DNA from: Bacteroidota bacterium
GTDB lineage: Bacteria > Bacteroidota > Bacteroidia > Chitinophagales > Chitinophagaceae
NCBI GenBank assembly: GCA_023429825.1
Contig: JAEZDC010000133.1
Span: forward strand, 1-37,882
Reading direction: 5' to 3'
DNA length: 37,882 nt
In this document: positions 26,406 through 34,018 of the stretch, in pieces
Numbering within the stretch: position 1 is the first letter of the stretch
Layout of the letters: each line of letters starts with the position of its first letter
Position numbers and translations under genes: made by a program
The notes under the pieces: model-generated
The model's input: the letters and a program-made list of their open reading frames with translations, nothing else
Told to the model about the DNA's origin: nothing
Database searches by the model: none

Positions 26406-26699
26406 CGACTCCTCCTGTTTCTTTAACCAACTATCAAATACAAATGTTCCGAACGGAAGAAAGGCTGCAATGAATGCATACACCAGTCTTTTGAATGGCC
26501 ATTTATACTGTAGGTAAGCATGGAAAGCTGCAGCCATAAACAGCATGAAAAGTATTCCATGTATCCACCCCACATATTTCACTGCAGCAGGTGAATCCGC
26601 AAAATACTTGAGCGGCATAGCTATGAACAGCAGCACCAGCATTGATGTACCTTCTATAAACCCTATCGCTCTTAAACGACCAATTGTTGTTTGCAGCAT
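26400..26699 (-). CDS. DUF3817-family small membrane protein
   Basis: The 99-residue protein has three hydrophobic helices. It shows the DUF3817 pattern: an N-terminal IGFIEGTSMLVLLFIAMPLKY, then GWIHGILFMLFMAAAFHAYL, then YAFIAAFLPFGTFVFDSWL. The role of the family is unknown. It directly follows the lactate dehydrogenase gene with no intergenic space, so the two are likely co-transcribed. Two basic residues and an acidic tail suggest a cytoplasmic C-terminus. Confidence 0.82.
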   Translation of the reverse strand: MLQTTIGRLRAIGFIEGTSMLVLLFIAMPLKYFADSPAAVKYVGWIHGILFMLFMAAAFHAYLQYKWPFKRLVYAFIAAFLPFGTFVFDSWLKKQEESL

Positions 26700-27623
26700 T
26701 TATAATGATATTGATTGAATGATCCCTTTTAGCTTGTCAGCAGATTTACTCAGCAGTTGCTTTTCTTCAGCAGTAATATTCAGGTTCAGTACTTCTCTTA
26801 TACCTGTTCTATCTACCACGCAAGGTACTCCTAAATACACATCAGATACGCCGTGATAGTCATTCAGCAAAGTAGACACATTCAACACTGCACTTTCATT
26901 TCTAAGAATGGCTGTACAAATCCTGTCGAGTGCCAGCGCTATTGCATAGTATGTAGCTCCTTTAGCCTGTATTATTTCGTAAGCTGCGTCCCTTGTATGG
27001 ATGAACACATCTTCTTTATCTTCTGCTGACAGATTCATATCTGTTCCTGCAACATTAGCTAAACTCCACAATGGCAATTCAGAATCTCCGTGCTCGCCGA
27101 TGATGTGGGCATGCACACTCCTGGGATCGATATTCAGCTTTTCGCTGATCAGATAGCGAAACCTTGCACTGTCGAGTAATGTTCCTGAACCAATTATTCT
27201 TTTTGAGTCCCAGCCTGACTTCTTCCAGGTAAAGTAACTCATCACATCAACAGGATTGGAAGCAATGAGCAAAATACCATCTTTATTGTGCTTCAATACT
27301 TCTGTGGTGATGCTCTCAAATATGGAGACATTTCTTTTTAACAGATCAATTCTTGTCTCGCCCGGCTTTTGTGCTGCGCCGGCAGTGATGATAATGATAT
27401 CTGCTTCAGCGCAATCTTTGTAATCACCTGCCCACACTTTAGTATTACCAAGGAACGGCATTCCATGGTTCATATCCAATGCATCGCCAACTGCTTTTGC
27501 TTTGTTTGCATCAATCAGCACCAACTCATCCATTCTTCGTCTTAATAGCAATGTATATGCAGTAGTTGAGCCTACTGCTCCTACTCCTATAACTACAATC
27601 CTGGTTTTCTTTGCTAAAGCCAT
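26700..27623 (-). CDS. ldh: L-lactate dehydrogenase
   Basis: The 307-residue NAD-dependent enzyme has the Rossmann motif VVIGVGAVGSTTA and the specificity loop AGAAQKPGETR, where Gln marks lactate rather than malate dehydrogenase. It also has ASNPVDVMSYF, GSGTLLDSARFR, and the catalytic His loop IIGEHGDSELPLWS. It interconverts pyruvate and lactate at the end of glycolysis. It is read from a TAGCTTTG promoter element just upstream and is followed by the DUF3817 gene. The E1 dehydrogenase gene upstream also acts on 2-oxoacids. Confidence 0.93.
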   Translation of the reverse strand: MALAKKTRIVVIGVGAVGSTTAYTLLLRRRMDELVLIDANKAKAVGDALDMNHGMPFLGNTKVWAGDYKDCAEADIIIITAGAAQKPGETRIDLLKRNVSIFESITTEVLKHNKDGILLIASNPVDVMSYFTWKKSGWDSKRIIGSGTLLDSARFRYLISEKLNIDPRSVHAHIIGEHGDSELPLWSLANVAGTDMNLSAEDKEDVFIHTRDAAYEIIQAKGATYYAIALALDRICTAILRNESAVLNVSTLLNDYHGVSDVYLGVPCVVDRTGIREVLNLNITAEEKQLLSKSADKLKGIIQSISL

Positions 27624-27639
27624 GTGATAAAGTTTAATT

Positions 27640-27647
27640 CAAAGCTA
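27640..27647 (-). promoter_or_regulatory. Putative -7 promoter element (TAGCTTTG) of ldh
   Basis: Minus-strand TAGCTTTG fits TAnnTTTG and lies 16 bases before the ldh ATG. No matching -33 TTG is evident. Confidence 0.45.
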
Positions 27648-27757
27648 TGCCTGCTTTAATGAAGAGGCGATGATAAAGGTCAATAGCTGAGCAAAAATTA
27701 TGCGTACAGAGCAAGCGGAGAACTTCTCAATGATCTCTGCAGTCTCTGAGCGGTCTC

Positions 27758-27793
27758 TCTCGCTGAAGTTTATCCGCCTTTTCCGCGAGAAAC
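27758..27793 (+). repeat. Dispersed intergenic repeat, family II, copy 2
   Basis: TCTCGCTGAAG followed by TTTTCCGCGAGAAAC matches the two ends of copy 1 (TCTCGCTGAAA ... TTTCCGCGAGGAAC). The surrounding gap 27624-27844 has no gene. Confidence 0.6.
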
Positions 27794-27844
27794 TGCTATC
27801 GCATAGAGTTACAGAGCAACCAGAGCTTCACCATCTACCTGCTA

Positions 27845-29911
27845 TCAATAATTTAAAATAGAGTTGATCTTTTGTGCAACCTTTTCTGTTGTTGGCAACA
27901 TCGCAGCTTCTAATGTGAGATTGATAGGAACGGCAGGTAAATTCAATGCGCCCATCACTTCCACTCTTGCATCGAGCGAATGATAGCAGTTATTGGTAAT
28001 ACGCAGAGCTAAAGCTTCAGCAAAGGAGTTGTTCTGCTGCTCTTCTGTTAGCACTAACACTTTTCCGTGTCGGCGTGCCGCTTCATATACCAGCTCTTCA
28101 TCTAAAGGATATAGCGTACGAAGGTCTATGATCTCAATTTGTCCAACATAATACTGCGCTGCTGCTTTTGCCCAGTACACGCCCATTCCGTATGTGATGA
28201 TGCATAGCGATTCTCCTTTACGGATGCTTTGTGCATCGGCAGATAATACAACATTCGCTTTCCCTAACGGAAGTATATAATCTCTTTCCGGTTCAATGGT
28301 CTTTGCATCTTCTGTGCCCGGCACTTTGCTCCAATACAAACCTTTGTGCTCAAGCATCACCACAGGATTCGGATCATGATACGCTGCCTTCAACAAACCT
28401 TTCATATCAGCAGCATTAGAAGGATACACTACTTTGATCCCTTTGATGGTAAGCAAAGTGCTTTCAACACTTCCACTGTGATATGGTCCCCCGCCACCGT
28501 AAGCACCAATAGGCACTCTTAATATCATACTTACAGGAAACTTACCCATGCTCAGGTAAGAACTCTTTGATATTTCTGTTACTAGTTGATTTAACCCGGG
28601 ATAGATATAATCTGCAAACTGCACTTCAACAATTGGCTTCATACCTAAAGCACTCAACCCGATCGTCGATCCTACAATGTATGCTTCCTGTATCGCTGTA
28701 TTGAACACACGATGATCTCCAAACTTTTCTGCCAATGTCGCAGCTTCTCTAAATACACCACCCAATCTTCTTCCAACATCCTGTCCGTATAATATTGCTT
28801 CGGGATGATCCTGCATGATCTCTTCAATAGCATGCAAAGCTGCATCTACCATTATCGTTTTCTCTCCTGACCTGGGAGAGCGATTTCCTTTCTCGTCCTT
28901 AACAGGTGTTGGTGCAAACACATGATCTGTCACAGTTGAAGGATCAGGATCAGAAGCTGCTTGTGCTTTTTCAAAAGCTTCAGTTACTATTTGTTTCGCT
29001 TTATTATCTACTTCAGTGATCTCTTTGTCAGTGAAGCCCGCATCATTCAATATTGATCGAAGCTTCGGTAATGGATCTGATGTTGAATGTTTCTGCAGAT
29101 CTTCTTTGGATCGGTAAAATTCTTTTCTAACTCCACTTGTATGATGACCTAACAAAGGAACCGTTGCATGCACCAGCATTGGCTTACGTTCTGTTCTTAC
29201 AGACTCAACTGCCTGTTGCATTGTTTGAAAGCTTTGAACAAAATCGCTTCCATCTACCTGCATCCTGTTCAGTCCTTTGAAACCTGCTGCATACTCGTAA
29301 GCATTCATGGCCCTGGCTTCTTCAGCCGATACACTTATCCCCCATTGATTATCCTGCACCAGGTAAATGATGGGCAATTGTTTCAGCACCGCAAATTGAA
29401 GCGCTTCACTCACCTCACCTTCAGTAACGCTATTATCGCCAAGTGAACATACTACTACAGGCATTTCGCCATTCTGCCCTTTAGGCAACATTTCTATCCT
29501 GTAATTTTCTAAGAATTGTATGCCTTGCGCAAGACCTGTTGTGGGAATCGCCTGCATACCTGTTGCCGAGCTCTGGTGAATAATGCCGGGTCTTTTTCCA
29601 TCTTTGTTAGATGGATGGCAGTAATAAGATCTTCCGCCGGAAAATGGATCATCTTTTTTTGCGAGTAATTGAAGCATTAACTCGTAAGGTTCAAAACCGC
29701 TTGAAAGCATGATGCTATCATCGCGGTAATAAGGGCTCACCCAATCATAACTTTTCAACTGAAGTCCTGTGGCTATTTGTATCGCTTCATGGCCTCTTGA
29801 GGTAGAGTGCACATATTTACATATCTGCCTGTTGGCATCATATATCTCACTCATGGCTTTAGCGGTCACCATCAATCGATACGCATTCAATAAAATCTCA
29901 GGATTCAACAT
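27845..29911 (-). CDS. Fused alpha-beta E1 component of a 2-oxoacid dehydrogenase (TPP-dependent)
   Basis: ATG 29911 gives 688 residues (MLNPEILLNAYRLM); the TTG nine bases earlier is rejected. Residues about 1-330 are the E1 alpha part with SRGHEAIQIATG, DWVSPYYRDDS and the TPP-binding motif CSLGDNSVTEG ... DNQWGIS. Residues about 355-688 are the E1 beta part with ILYGQDVGRRLGGVFR, FNTAIQEAYIVGSTIG, VPIGAYGGGGPYHSGS and LTEEQQNNSFAEALA. It decarboxylates a 2-oxoacid and passes the acyl group to the lipoyl E2. The branched-chain 2-oxoacid type is the closest in pattern, but substrate is not proven. No E2 or E3 gene is in the window. Confidence 0.9.
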   Translation of the reverse strand: MLNPEILLNAYRLMVTAKAMSEIYDANRQICKYVHSTSRGHEAIQIATGLQLKSYDWVSPYYRDDSIMLSSGFEPYELMLQLLAKKDDPFSGGRSYYCHPSNKDGKRPGIIHQSSATGMQAIPTTGLAQGIQFLENYRIEMLPKGQNGEMPVVVCSLGDNSVTEGEVSEALQFAVLKQLPIIYLVQDNQWGISVSAEEARAMNAYEYAAGFKGLNRMQVDGSDFVQSFQTMQQAVESVRTERKPMLVHATVPLLGHHTSGVRKEFYRSKEDLQKHSTSDPLPKLRSILNDAGFTDKEITEVDNKAKQIVTEAFEKAQAASDPDPSTVTDHVFAPTPVKDEKGNRSPRSGEKTIMVDAALHAIEEIMQDHPEAILYGQDVGRRLGGVFREAATLAEKFGDHRVFNTAIQEAYIVGSTIGLSALGMKPIVEVQFADYIYPGLNQLVTEISKSSYLSMGKFPVSMILRVPIGAYGGGGPYHSGSVESTLLTIKGIKVVYPSNAADMKGLLKAAYHDPNPVVMLEHKGLYWSKVPGTEDAKTIEPERDYILPLGKANVVLSADAQSIRKGESLCIITYGMGVYWAKAAAQYYVGQIEIIDLRTLYPLDEELVYEAARRHGKVLVLTEEQQNNSFAEALALRITNNCYHSLDARVEVMGALNLPAVPINLTLEAAMLPTTEKVAQKINSILNY

Positions 29912-29999
29912 GCCGTGCAAATATCAAAACTGTTCAATGAATAATGTAGGAGTACTTGCGGCGAATATAAAAAGAGTGTTCTTACTAATCATACTTAAA

Positions 30000-30026
30000 A
30001 TAAAAATGCTCCCGTTACAGGAGCAT
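30000..30026 (-). terminator. Rho-independent terminator after the DUF3052/OmdA gene
   Basis: On the minus strand ATGCTCC and GGAGCAT form a 7-bp stem (loop TGTAACG) followed by TTTTTATTTT. It starts about 20 bases after the stop at 30047. Confidence 0.82.
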
Positions 30027-30046
30027 CTTCTATATAAAGTTTCGGT

Positions 30047-30712
30047 TTACTTATCGGTAGGCGCTTTTTTACCTGCGAGTAATTTCTCCATCGCAGTAGC
30101 TGCTCTTCTTTTTCTTGTTTCTGCTCTTTTTGCGTCTTTTATAAAGCTCACATATTCTTCCTGGTGTCTTTCACTTAAACTGGTGAAGAATTCCTTGGCC
30201 GAGCTATGTTTTAAAAAGAAGTGCTCCAATTCGGCAGGAAGGGTAAGCAATGTTTTTTCAAATTCTTCCCCTCTAACTTCCATTGGCTTTTCAGTAAAGC
30301 TGCGGCTTTTGTTGGGAAGCTGTTCAGTCTTCTCAAAACGCATCGCCATCCACACGTGATCGAGCGGCACCTGGCGAATGCTTTCAAAGCCATTATCGCT
30401 GAGCATATCCCAGCTCGTATCCCTGTTCAGATCGCTCACAATCTTACTGGTGGTTTTGGGATAGGCGATCCAAAGCTTGCTCTCTTTATGAAGGGCCGGG
30501 AAAACATCCCGCATGATATTGCACATCTGGTTGACATTCACCGCAAAAACAAGGGCAAAGTCAACTTTTTTACTCTTCAGTAACGGTGTTACGTTCTTCG
30601 AGTACGACAACTTGGCAAACTGCTTTTCGATCGATGATGGCAAACCCTGAATTAAGAGGTTCTTTTCGTCTTTTAACTGTAGTTTTTCGAGTACACTTTG
30701 TAATGCAGACAT
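30047..30712 (-). CDS. DUF3052-like / YdeI-OmdA-like two-part protein
   Basis: The 221-residue protein has two recognisable parts. Residues about 10-130 resemble DUF3052, with KVDFALVFAVNVNQM, LWIAYPKTTSKI and a closing PLDHVWMAMRF. Residues about 150-221 resemble the OmdA/YdeI family, with LPAELEHFFLKHSSAKEFFTSL and RHQEEYVSFIKDAKRAETRKRR ending in a basic tail. The families have no settled function; OmdA was named for bacteriocin protection. It has its own promoter (30750-30757) and terminator, so it looks monocistronic. Confidence 0.78.
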   Translation of the reverse strand: MSALQSVLEKLQLKDEKNLLIQGLPSSIEKQFAKLSYSKNVTPLLKSKKVDFALVFAVNVNQMCNIMRDVFPALHKESKLWIAYPKTTSKIVSDLNRDTSWDMLSDNGFESIRQVPLDHVWMAMRFEKTEQLPNKSRSFTEKPMEVRGEEFEKTLLTLPAELEHFFLKHSSAKEFFTSLSERHQEEYVSFIKDAKRAETRKRRAATAMEKLLAGKKAPTDK

Positions 30713-30749
30713 CCTCAGAGGAAATTTAGGTGAAACTAAATCGAGGGTG

Positions 30750-30780
30750 CAAAAGTAAAGAATATAGCCTGTTTTTGCAA
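30750..30780 (-). promoter_or_regulatory. Promoter with -33 TTG and -7 TACTTTTG
   Basis: On the minus strand TTG (30780-30778) lies 20 bases before TACTTTTG (30757-30750), close to the Bacteroidota TTG-N19-TAnnTTTG consensus. It is the best-formed promoter in the window and lies 37 bases before the ATG at 30712. Confidence 0.6.
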
Positions 30781-30781
30781 C

Positions 30782-30819
30782 AAAAAGCCCATCAAATTGC
30801 GGATTTGACGGGCTTTTTT
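30782..30819. terminator. Bidirectional terminator between the M48 peptidase and DUF3052/OmdA genes
   Basis: GCCCATCAAAT and ATTTGACGGGC make an 11-bp stem with one mismatch and a 5-base loop (TGCGG). A run of A lies on one side and of T on the other. On the minus strand it can stop transcripts from the M48 gene. Confidence 0.8.
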
Positions 30820-30843
30820 AAGCTTTTATGTTGTTTTATGATA

Positions 30844-30915
30844 CCAGCTATAGTGCTTACAGCATCGTTCTTTGCGTCGCACCTGCCTTTGCCGGCAGGC
30901 AGGCTCTTGTACTTG
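30844..30915 (+). repeat. Dispersed intergenic repeat, family I, copy 3, with an inserted palindrome
   Basis: CCAGCT (30844), GCATCGTTCT and TTGCGTCGCAC (30872) match copy 2. The core is then interrupted by a 21-22 base GC-rich palindromic insert, CCTGCC-TTT-GCC-GGCAGG-CAGG, before resuming as CTCTTGTAC. Confidence 0.7.
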
Positions 30916-30939
30916 TATATCATTGAGCATCAAATCGAA

Positions 30940-31758
30940 TTACTTCCTTGGACGATAGTAATTCTTAATGGTCTCATCCATTATTTTATTCAGTTCATTG
31001 ATCCTTCTTTGTTCTGCCGGGTGCGTGCTTAAGAATTCTGGTGGACGGTTACCGCCGCCTGCCTGCATCATTCTTGTCCAAAGCCCAATGGCTTCTCGTG
31101 GATTATAACCTGCCAATGCAGTATATCTTAATCCCAGCTTGTCTGCCTCCAACTCCTGGTTACGGCCGTGCGGTAATGCATAACCCACTGCTGAACCCAC
31201 ATCATATAAACCCATGAACATATTCTGCGTTTCTGCCGGACGGTTACTTAAAGCTACCGAAAGCGCTACGCCACCTAATTGCTGGATCAAAGAATTGCTC
31301 ATACGCTCAGTTGAGTGACGGGCTACTGCGTGAGCGACCTCGTGTCCAACTACTACCGCTAAAGCTGCTTCGTTCTGAGTGATAGGCAATAGACCGGAAT
31401 ACACCACGATCTTGCCACCTGGCATACACCATGCGTTCGCTTCATTATTCTGAACCAGGTTATACTCCCATTGGTAACCGGCTAGATAGTCACCTAAACC
31501 CTGCTTCTGGTAGTATTGCGTTACTGCCTGGGCCACCCTGCTTCCTACTCTTTGTACCATTTCGGCATCCCTGCTACTATTAGGATTCGCCACTTTATTT
31601 TCGTTAAGGAACTGGCGGTATTGTGTTTTAGCCATGCTCTGCATCTCATTTTCACTCACCAGGTTCAATGTTTTTCGGCCTGTGATAGGATTGGTACTAC
31701 AGGCGACAACCAACAAAGCCACAACCACTGATGAGAATAAGGATATCTTCTTACCCAT
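30940..31758 (-). CDS. M48-family zinc metallopeptidase, lipoprotein
   Basis: The 272-residue protein has a lipoprotein signal (SSVVVALLVVAC with lipobox Cys20), so it is likely anchored in the envelope. The zinc motif HEVAH is at residues 139-143 in VVVGHEVAHAVARHS. The third ligand Glu lies in ELEADKLGLRYTALAGYNP. Also present are WCMPGGKIVVYSGLL and STHPAEQRRINEL, usual in the BepA/LoiP-like M48 group that degrades or assembles envelope proteins. No promoter motif is obvious upstream. The 579 bases upstream hold the second 21-bp array and nothing else I recognise as a gene. Confidence 0.92.
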   Translation of the reverse strand: MGKKISLFSSVVVALLVVACSTNPITGRKTLNLVSENEMQSMAKTQYRQFLNENKVANPNSSRDAEMVQRVGSRVAQAVTQYYQKQGLGDYLAGYQWEYNLVQNNEANAWCMPGGKIVVYSGLLPITQNEAALAVVVGHEVAHAVARHSTERMSNSLIQQLGGVALSVALSNRPAETQNMFMGLYDVGSAVGYALPHGRNQELEADKLGLRYTALAGYNPREAIGLWTRMMQAGGGNRPPEFLSTHPAEQRRINELNKIMDETIKNYYRPRK

Positions 31759-31957
31759 ATACTTTCTGTTTAATACGCTAAAAAGTCAATATCTGTACCA
31801 AAGGAAATAGACCTGCAGCAGGCGTTGCCGGTTTAACAGGTAAGATGTTAATGGTTTTTAAAGCGTGAGACCTCCGCTGGCGCATGGAAGAGATGTAGCT
31901 GAGCCTTGGAAAACCCATACTGAGGCTAAGAAGAGCCTTATTAAGCTTTCGGAAGGC

Positions 31958-32188
31958 TTCGCTAAGCCGTAGGAAGAGTTCGCCAAGCCATCGGAAAGCT
32001 TCGCTAACCCATAGGAAGAGCTCGCTAACCTGTAGGAAGGCTTCGCTAACCTGTAGGAAGACTTCGCTAAGCCGTAGGAAGGCTTCGCGAAGCCATAAGA
32101 AGAGTTCGCTAACCCATAGGAAGAGTTCACTAACCCATAGGAAGACTTCGCGAACCCGTAGGAAGACTTCGCTAAGCGATCGGAGAGA
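31958..32188 (-). repeat. Intergenic 21-bp tandem array (11 units, strict period)
   Basis: Eleven units, in the plus reading TTCGCTAACCCATAGGAAGAG and variants, repeat with an exact 21-bp step; the last unit starts at 32168. On the minus strand the unit contains TCTTCCTATGG, the core also seen in the array at 3434-3667. Because 21 is a multiple of 3, frames stay open (one minus frame would read SSYGLAK repeats, another VFLRVSE heptads), but there is no good start or neighbour logic for a gene. The region 31759-32337 otherwise contains only the plsY terminator. Confidence 0.85.
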
Positions 32189-32286
32189 GAACGGCATTTA
32201 TGAAAGGATGGGAGCATTGCCATTTCTGATTGTTGCCACGTAGACAGAAAGTACAAGTGAGTGACACAACAGGCGATGCTATGAAA

Positions 32287-32318
32287 AACAAAAGCTGGCG
32301 ACAAAACCAGCTTTTTTA
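32287..32318. terminator. Bidirectional terminator after plsY
   Basis: AAAGCTGG and CCAGCTTT form an 8-bp stem with loop CGACAAAA, flanked by A-rich and T-rich runs. On the minus strand it starts about 20 bases after the plsY stop. Confidence 0.8.
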
Positions 32319-32337
32319 TTATTGATTGTTTTTTTGA

Positions 32338-32994
32338 TTAATCCCTGTCTCTTCTTCTTGCCCTGCGACGATCCCGGTGTTTGAGGATGGGCACTTTACT
32401 TTCCTCACCTCTTAACAGGCGACCGATGTTCTTTTGGTGGGTGAGCACTACCAGTAAAGCAACTGAAATAGCAAAGATGCGGTAGAGCGGTTCTTCTTCG
32501 TTGAAGATGAAAAGTATGAATACTGCAAAGGCAACACTTGCTAATATGGAACTGAGCGAAACGAACCTTGTGAGGTATAAGACTAATAAGAATACACCTA
32601 CACAACATATGGCTACCAATGGCTGGATGGCGATGACCATTCCAAACAAAGTAGCTACCCCTTTACCGCCGCGGAAATCTGCCCATACGGGAAAGATGTG
32701 ACCAACCACAGAAGCAAGCCCAAGGCCTACCATGAAATTGGTGCGCTCCCACTCGTTGGCCATATAATAAGGAAGTAAAATGTATAAGGAAGTTGCGAGT
32801 ACACCTTTTACTACATCGGCGATCATCACAATAGTACCCCATTTGCTGCCGAGTACCCTGTAAGTATTGGTGGCACCTGCATTACGGCTACCGTATTCCC
32901 TGATGTCGATACCGAAGAAATATTTGCTGATCCAGACTGCTGTAGGTATACTGCCAATCAAATATGCCGCAATAATTAATACTACTTCGTTCAT
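32338..32994 (-). CDS. plsY: Glycerol-3-phosphate acyltransferase PlsY
   Basis: The 218-residue membrane protein carries the three PlsY motifs: YLIGSIPTAVWISK (motif 1), YGSRNAGATNTYRVLG in the first loop, and GHIFPVWADFRGGKGVATLFG (motif 2). It transfers the acyl group from acyl-phosphate to glycerol-3-phosphate, the first step of phospholipid synthesis in most bacteria. A basic C-terminal tail (HRDRRRARRRDRD) is longer than usual. It has a TATATTTG promoter element upstream and a terminator downstream. Confidence 0.94.
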   Translation of the reverse strand: MNEVVLIIAAYLIGSIPTAVWISKYFFGIDIREYGSRNAGATNTYRVLGSKWGTIVMIADVVKGVLATSLYILLPYYMANEWERTNFMVGLGLASVVGHIFPVWADFRGGKGVATLFGMVIAIQPLVAICCVGVFLLVLYLTRFVSLSSILASVAFAVFILFIFNEEEPLYRIFAISVALLVVLTHQKNIGRLLRGEESKVPILKHRDRRRARRRDRD

Positions 32995-33014
32995 TGGTTG
33001 ATTTGTTGGGATGG

Positions 33015-33022
33015 CAAATATA
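33015..33022 (-). promoter_or_regulatory. Putative -7 promoter element (TATATTTG) of plsY
   Basis: Minus-strand TATATTTGCCATCCC fits TAnnTTTG with the C-rich follow-on and lies 20 bases before the plsY ATG. Confidence 0.5.
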
Positions 33023-33072
33023 CGGGCTGAGGCTAAAAGTTAATGATGACTTAACGCAGGTTTAGAGGAAAA

Positions 33073-33885
33073 TTAATGAGTGCATTGTATGCATATCCAA
33101 TCGCCCTTATGCAAAATACTAGTGCTGCGTAAGTTATATTGGTTAAATAAGTTAATCATGCCTGCTTCATCCTGCTTTAATAAGCCGCTGAATAAAATAG
33201 TGCCTGCCGGTTGAAGGTTTTGTGCAATAAAACCGATATTCTCTTCTATGATGTTTCGGTTGATATTGGCGAGGATGATATTAAATTTCTGCATCACATT
33301 AGCGGTATCTCCTTTCATTAAAGTGATGCGATGGCAATCGTTGGTCTCAAGGTTCTCGGTAGCATTTTGAATGCACCAATCGTCATAATCTACGGCAAGT
33401 ATTTCTGATGCGCCCAGCTTCTCGGCCAGGATGGCAAGAATGCCGGTGCCGGTGCCGAAATCAAAAACAGTTGCATTGTTGAAGCTGAGTGATTGCATTT
33501 GTTTCATCATCATCCAGGTAGTAGCATGGTGGCCGGTGCCGAAGCTCATTTTGGGGGTGATGATGATCTCGTGTTGTACGTTTTCTATGGGTTGATGAAA
33601 GGCTGCTCTTACACCAACGAAGTCATCAACGGTGATAGGCTCGAAGTTGGATTCCCAGAGTTGATTCCAGTTTTGCTCCTTGATTGTTTGTATAGTGTAT
33701 TGAAGTTGGTGGGGAGTGATAATAGATTGAAGTATCTCTTCATTGAAATCAGTTTCGGCGATGAAAGCTTTGACTGAATCATCGTTTTCTTCAAAGCCAT
33801 AAAAGTTTTCAGAAGAAAGATGAGCGATGAGCACTTCTTTAAGTTCTTCGTTGGATATATTGATGGAAACTTCGATGTAGTTCAT
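33073..33885 (-). CDS. prmA: Ribosomal protein L11 methyltransferase
   Basis: The 270-residue protein has an N-terminal substrate-binding part (MNYIEVSINISNEELKEVL) and a C-terminal SAM domain. The latter contains ITPKMSFGTGHHATT, the motif I VFDFGTGTGILAILAEKLGA, VDYDDWCIQNATENLE and NIILANINRN. These are characteristic of PrmA, which methylates ribosomal protein L11 on its N-terminus and lysines. The bases just upstream hold a family II repeat instead of a normal spacer. The gene precedes plsY on the minus strand with a 78-base gap. Confidence 0.92.
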   Translation of the reverse strand: MNYIEVSINISNEELKEVLIAHLSSENFYGFEENDDSVKAFIAETDFNEEILQSIITPHQLQYTIQTIKEQNWNQLWESNFEPITVDDFVGVRAAFHQPIENVQHEIIITPKMSFGTGHHATTWMMMKQMQSLSFNNATVFDFGTGTGILAILAEKLGASEILAVDYDDWCIQNATENLETNDCHRITLMKGDTANVMQKFNIILANINRNIIEENIGFIAQNLQPAGTILFSGLLKQDEAGMINLFNQYNLRSTSILHKGDWICIQCTH

Positions 33886-33896
33886 TGTAATATATT

Positions 33897-33964
33897 TCTC
33901 GCTGAAATCGCGGAAAACACGAATAAGAAAATTGCTTTGGTGAATTCAGTGTTTTCTGCGAGAT
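33897..33964 (+). repeat. Dispersed intergenic repeat, family II, copy 3
   Basis: TCTCGCTGAAATCGCGGAAA at the left and GTTTTCTGCGAGA at the right resemble copies at 21150 and 27758. It lies between the prmA start and the pnp terminator, so any prmA promoter must lie in or next to it. Confidence 0.6.
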
Positions 33965-33968
33965 AATT

Positions 33969-33994
33969 AAAAAAGTCCCACAAAGGTGGGACTT
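33969..33994 (-). terminator. Rho-independent terminator after pnp
   Basis: On the minus strand AAGTCCCAC and GTGGGACTT form a 9-bp stem with a 4-base loop, followed by TTTTTT. It starts about 25 bases after the pnp stop. Confidence 0.87.
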
Positions 33995-34018
33995 GTATTG
34001 ACTGTTGCGTTTTAAAAA

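Noticed and set aside
27624..27844. Possible small gene in the ldh-E1 gap
   Set aside because: No plausible frame or start is seen; the gap holds a promoter element and a family II repeat.
29769..30359. 196-residue plus-strand frame across the E1 gene start, a terminator and the DUF3052/OmdA gene
   Set aside because: It is antisense to two recognised genes and crosses a terminator.
31778..32304. Two overlapping minus-strand frames of 139 and 148 residues with heptad-like repeats (SSYGLAK or VFLRVSE)
   Set aside because: A 21-bp array keeps all frames open by arithmetic. No known domain or convincing start is present, and flanking parts look non-coding. It is kept as a repeat and flagged for checking.
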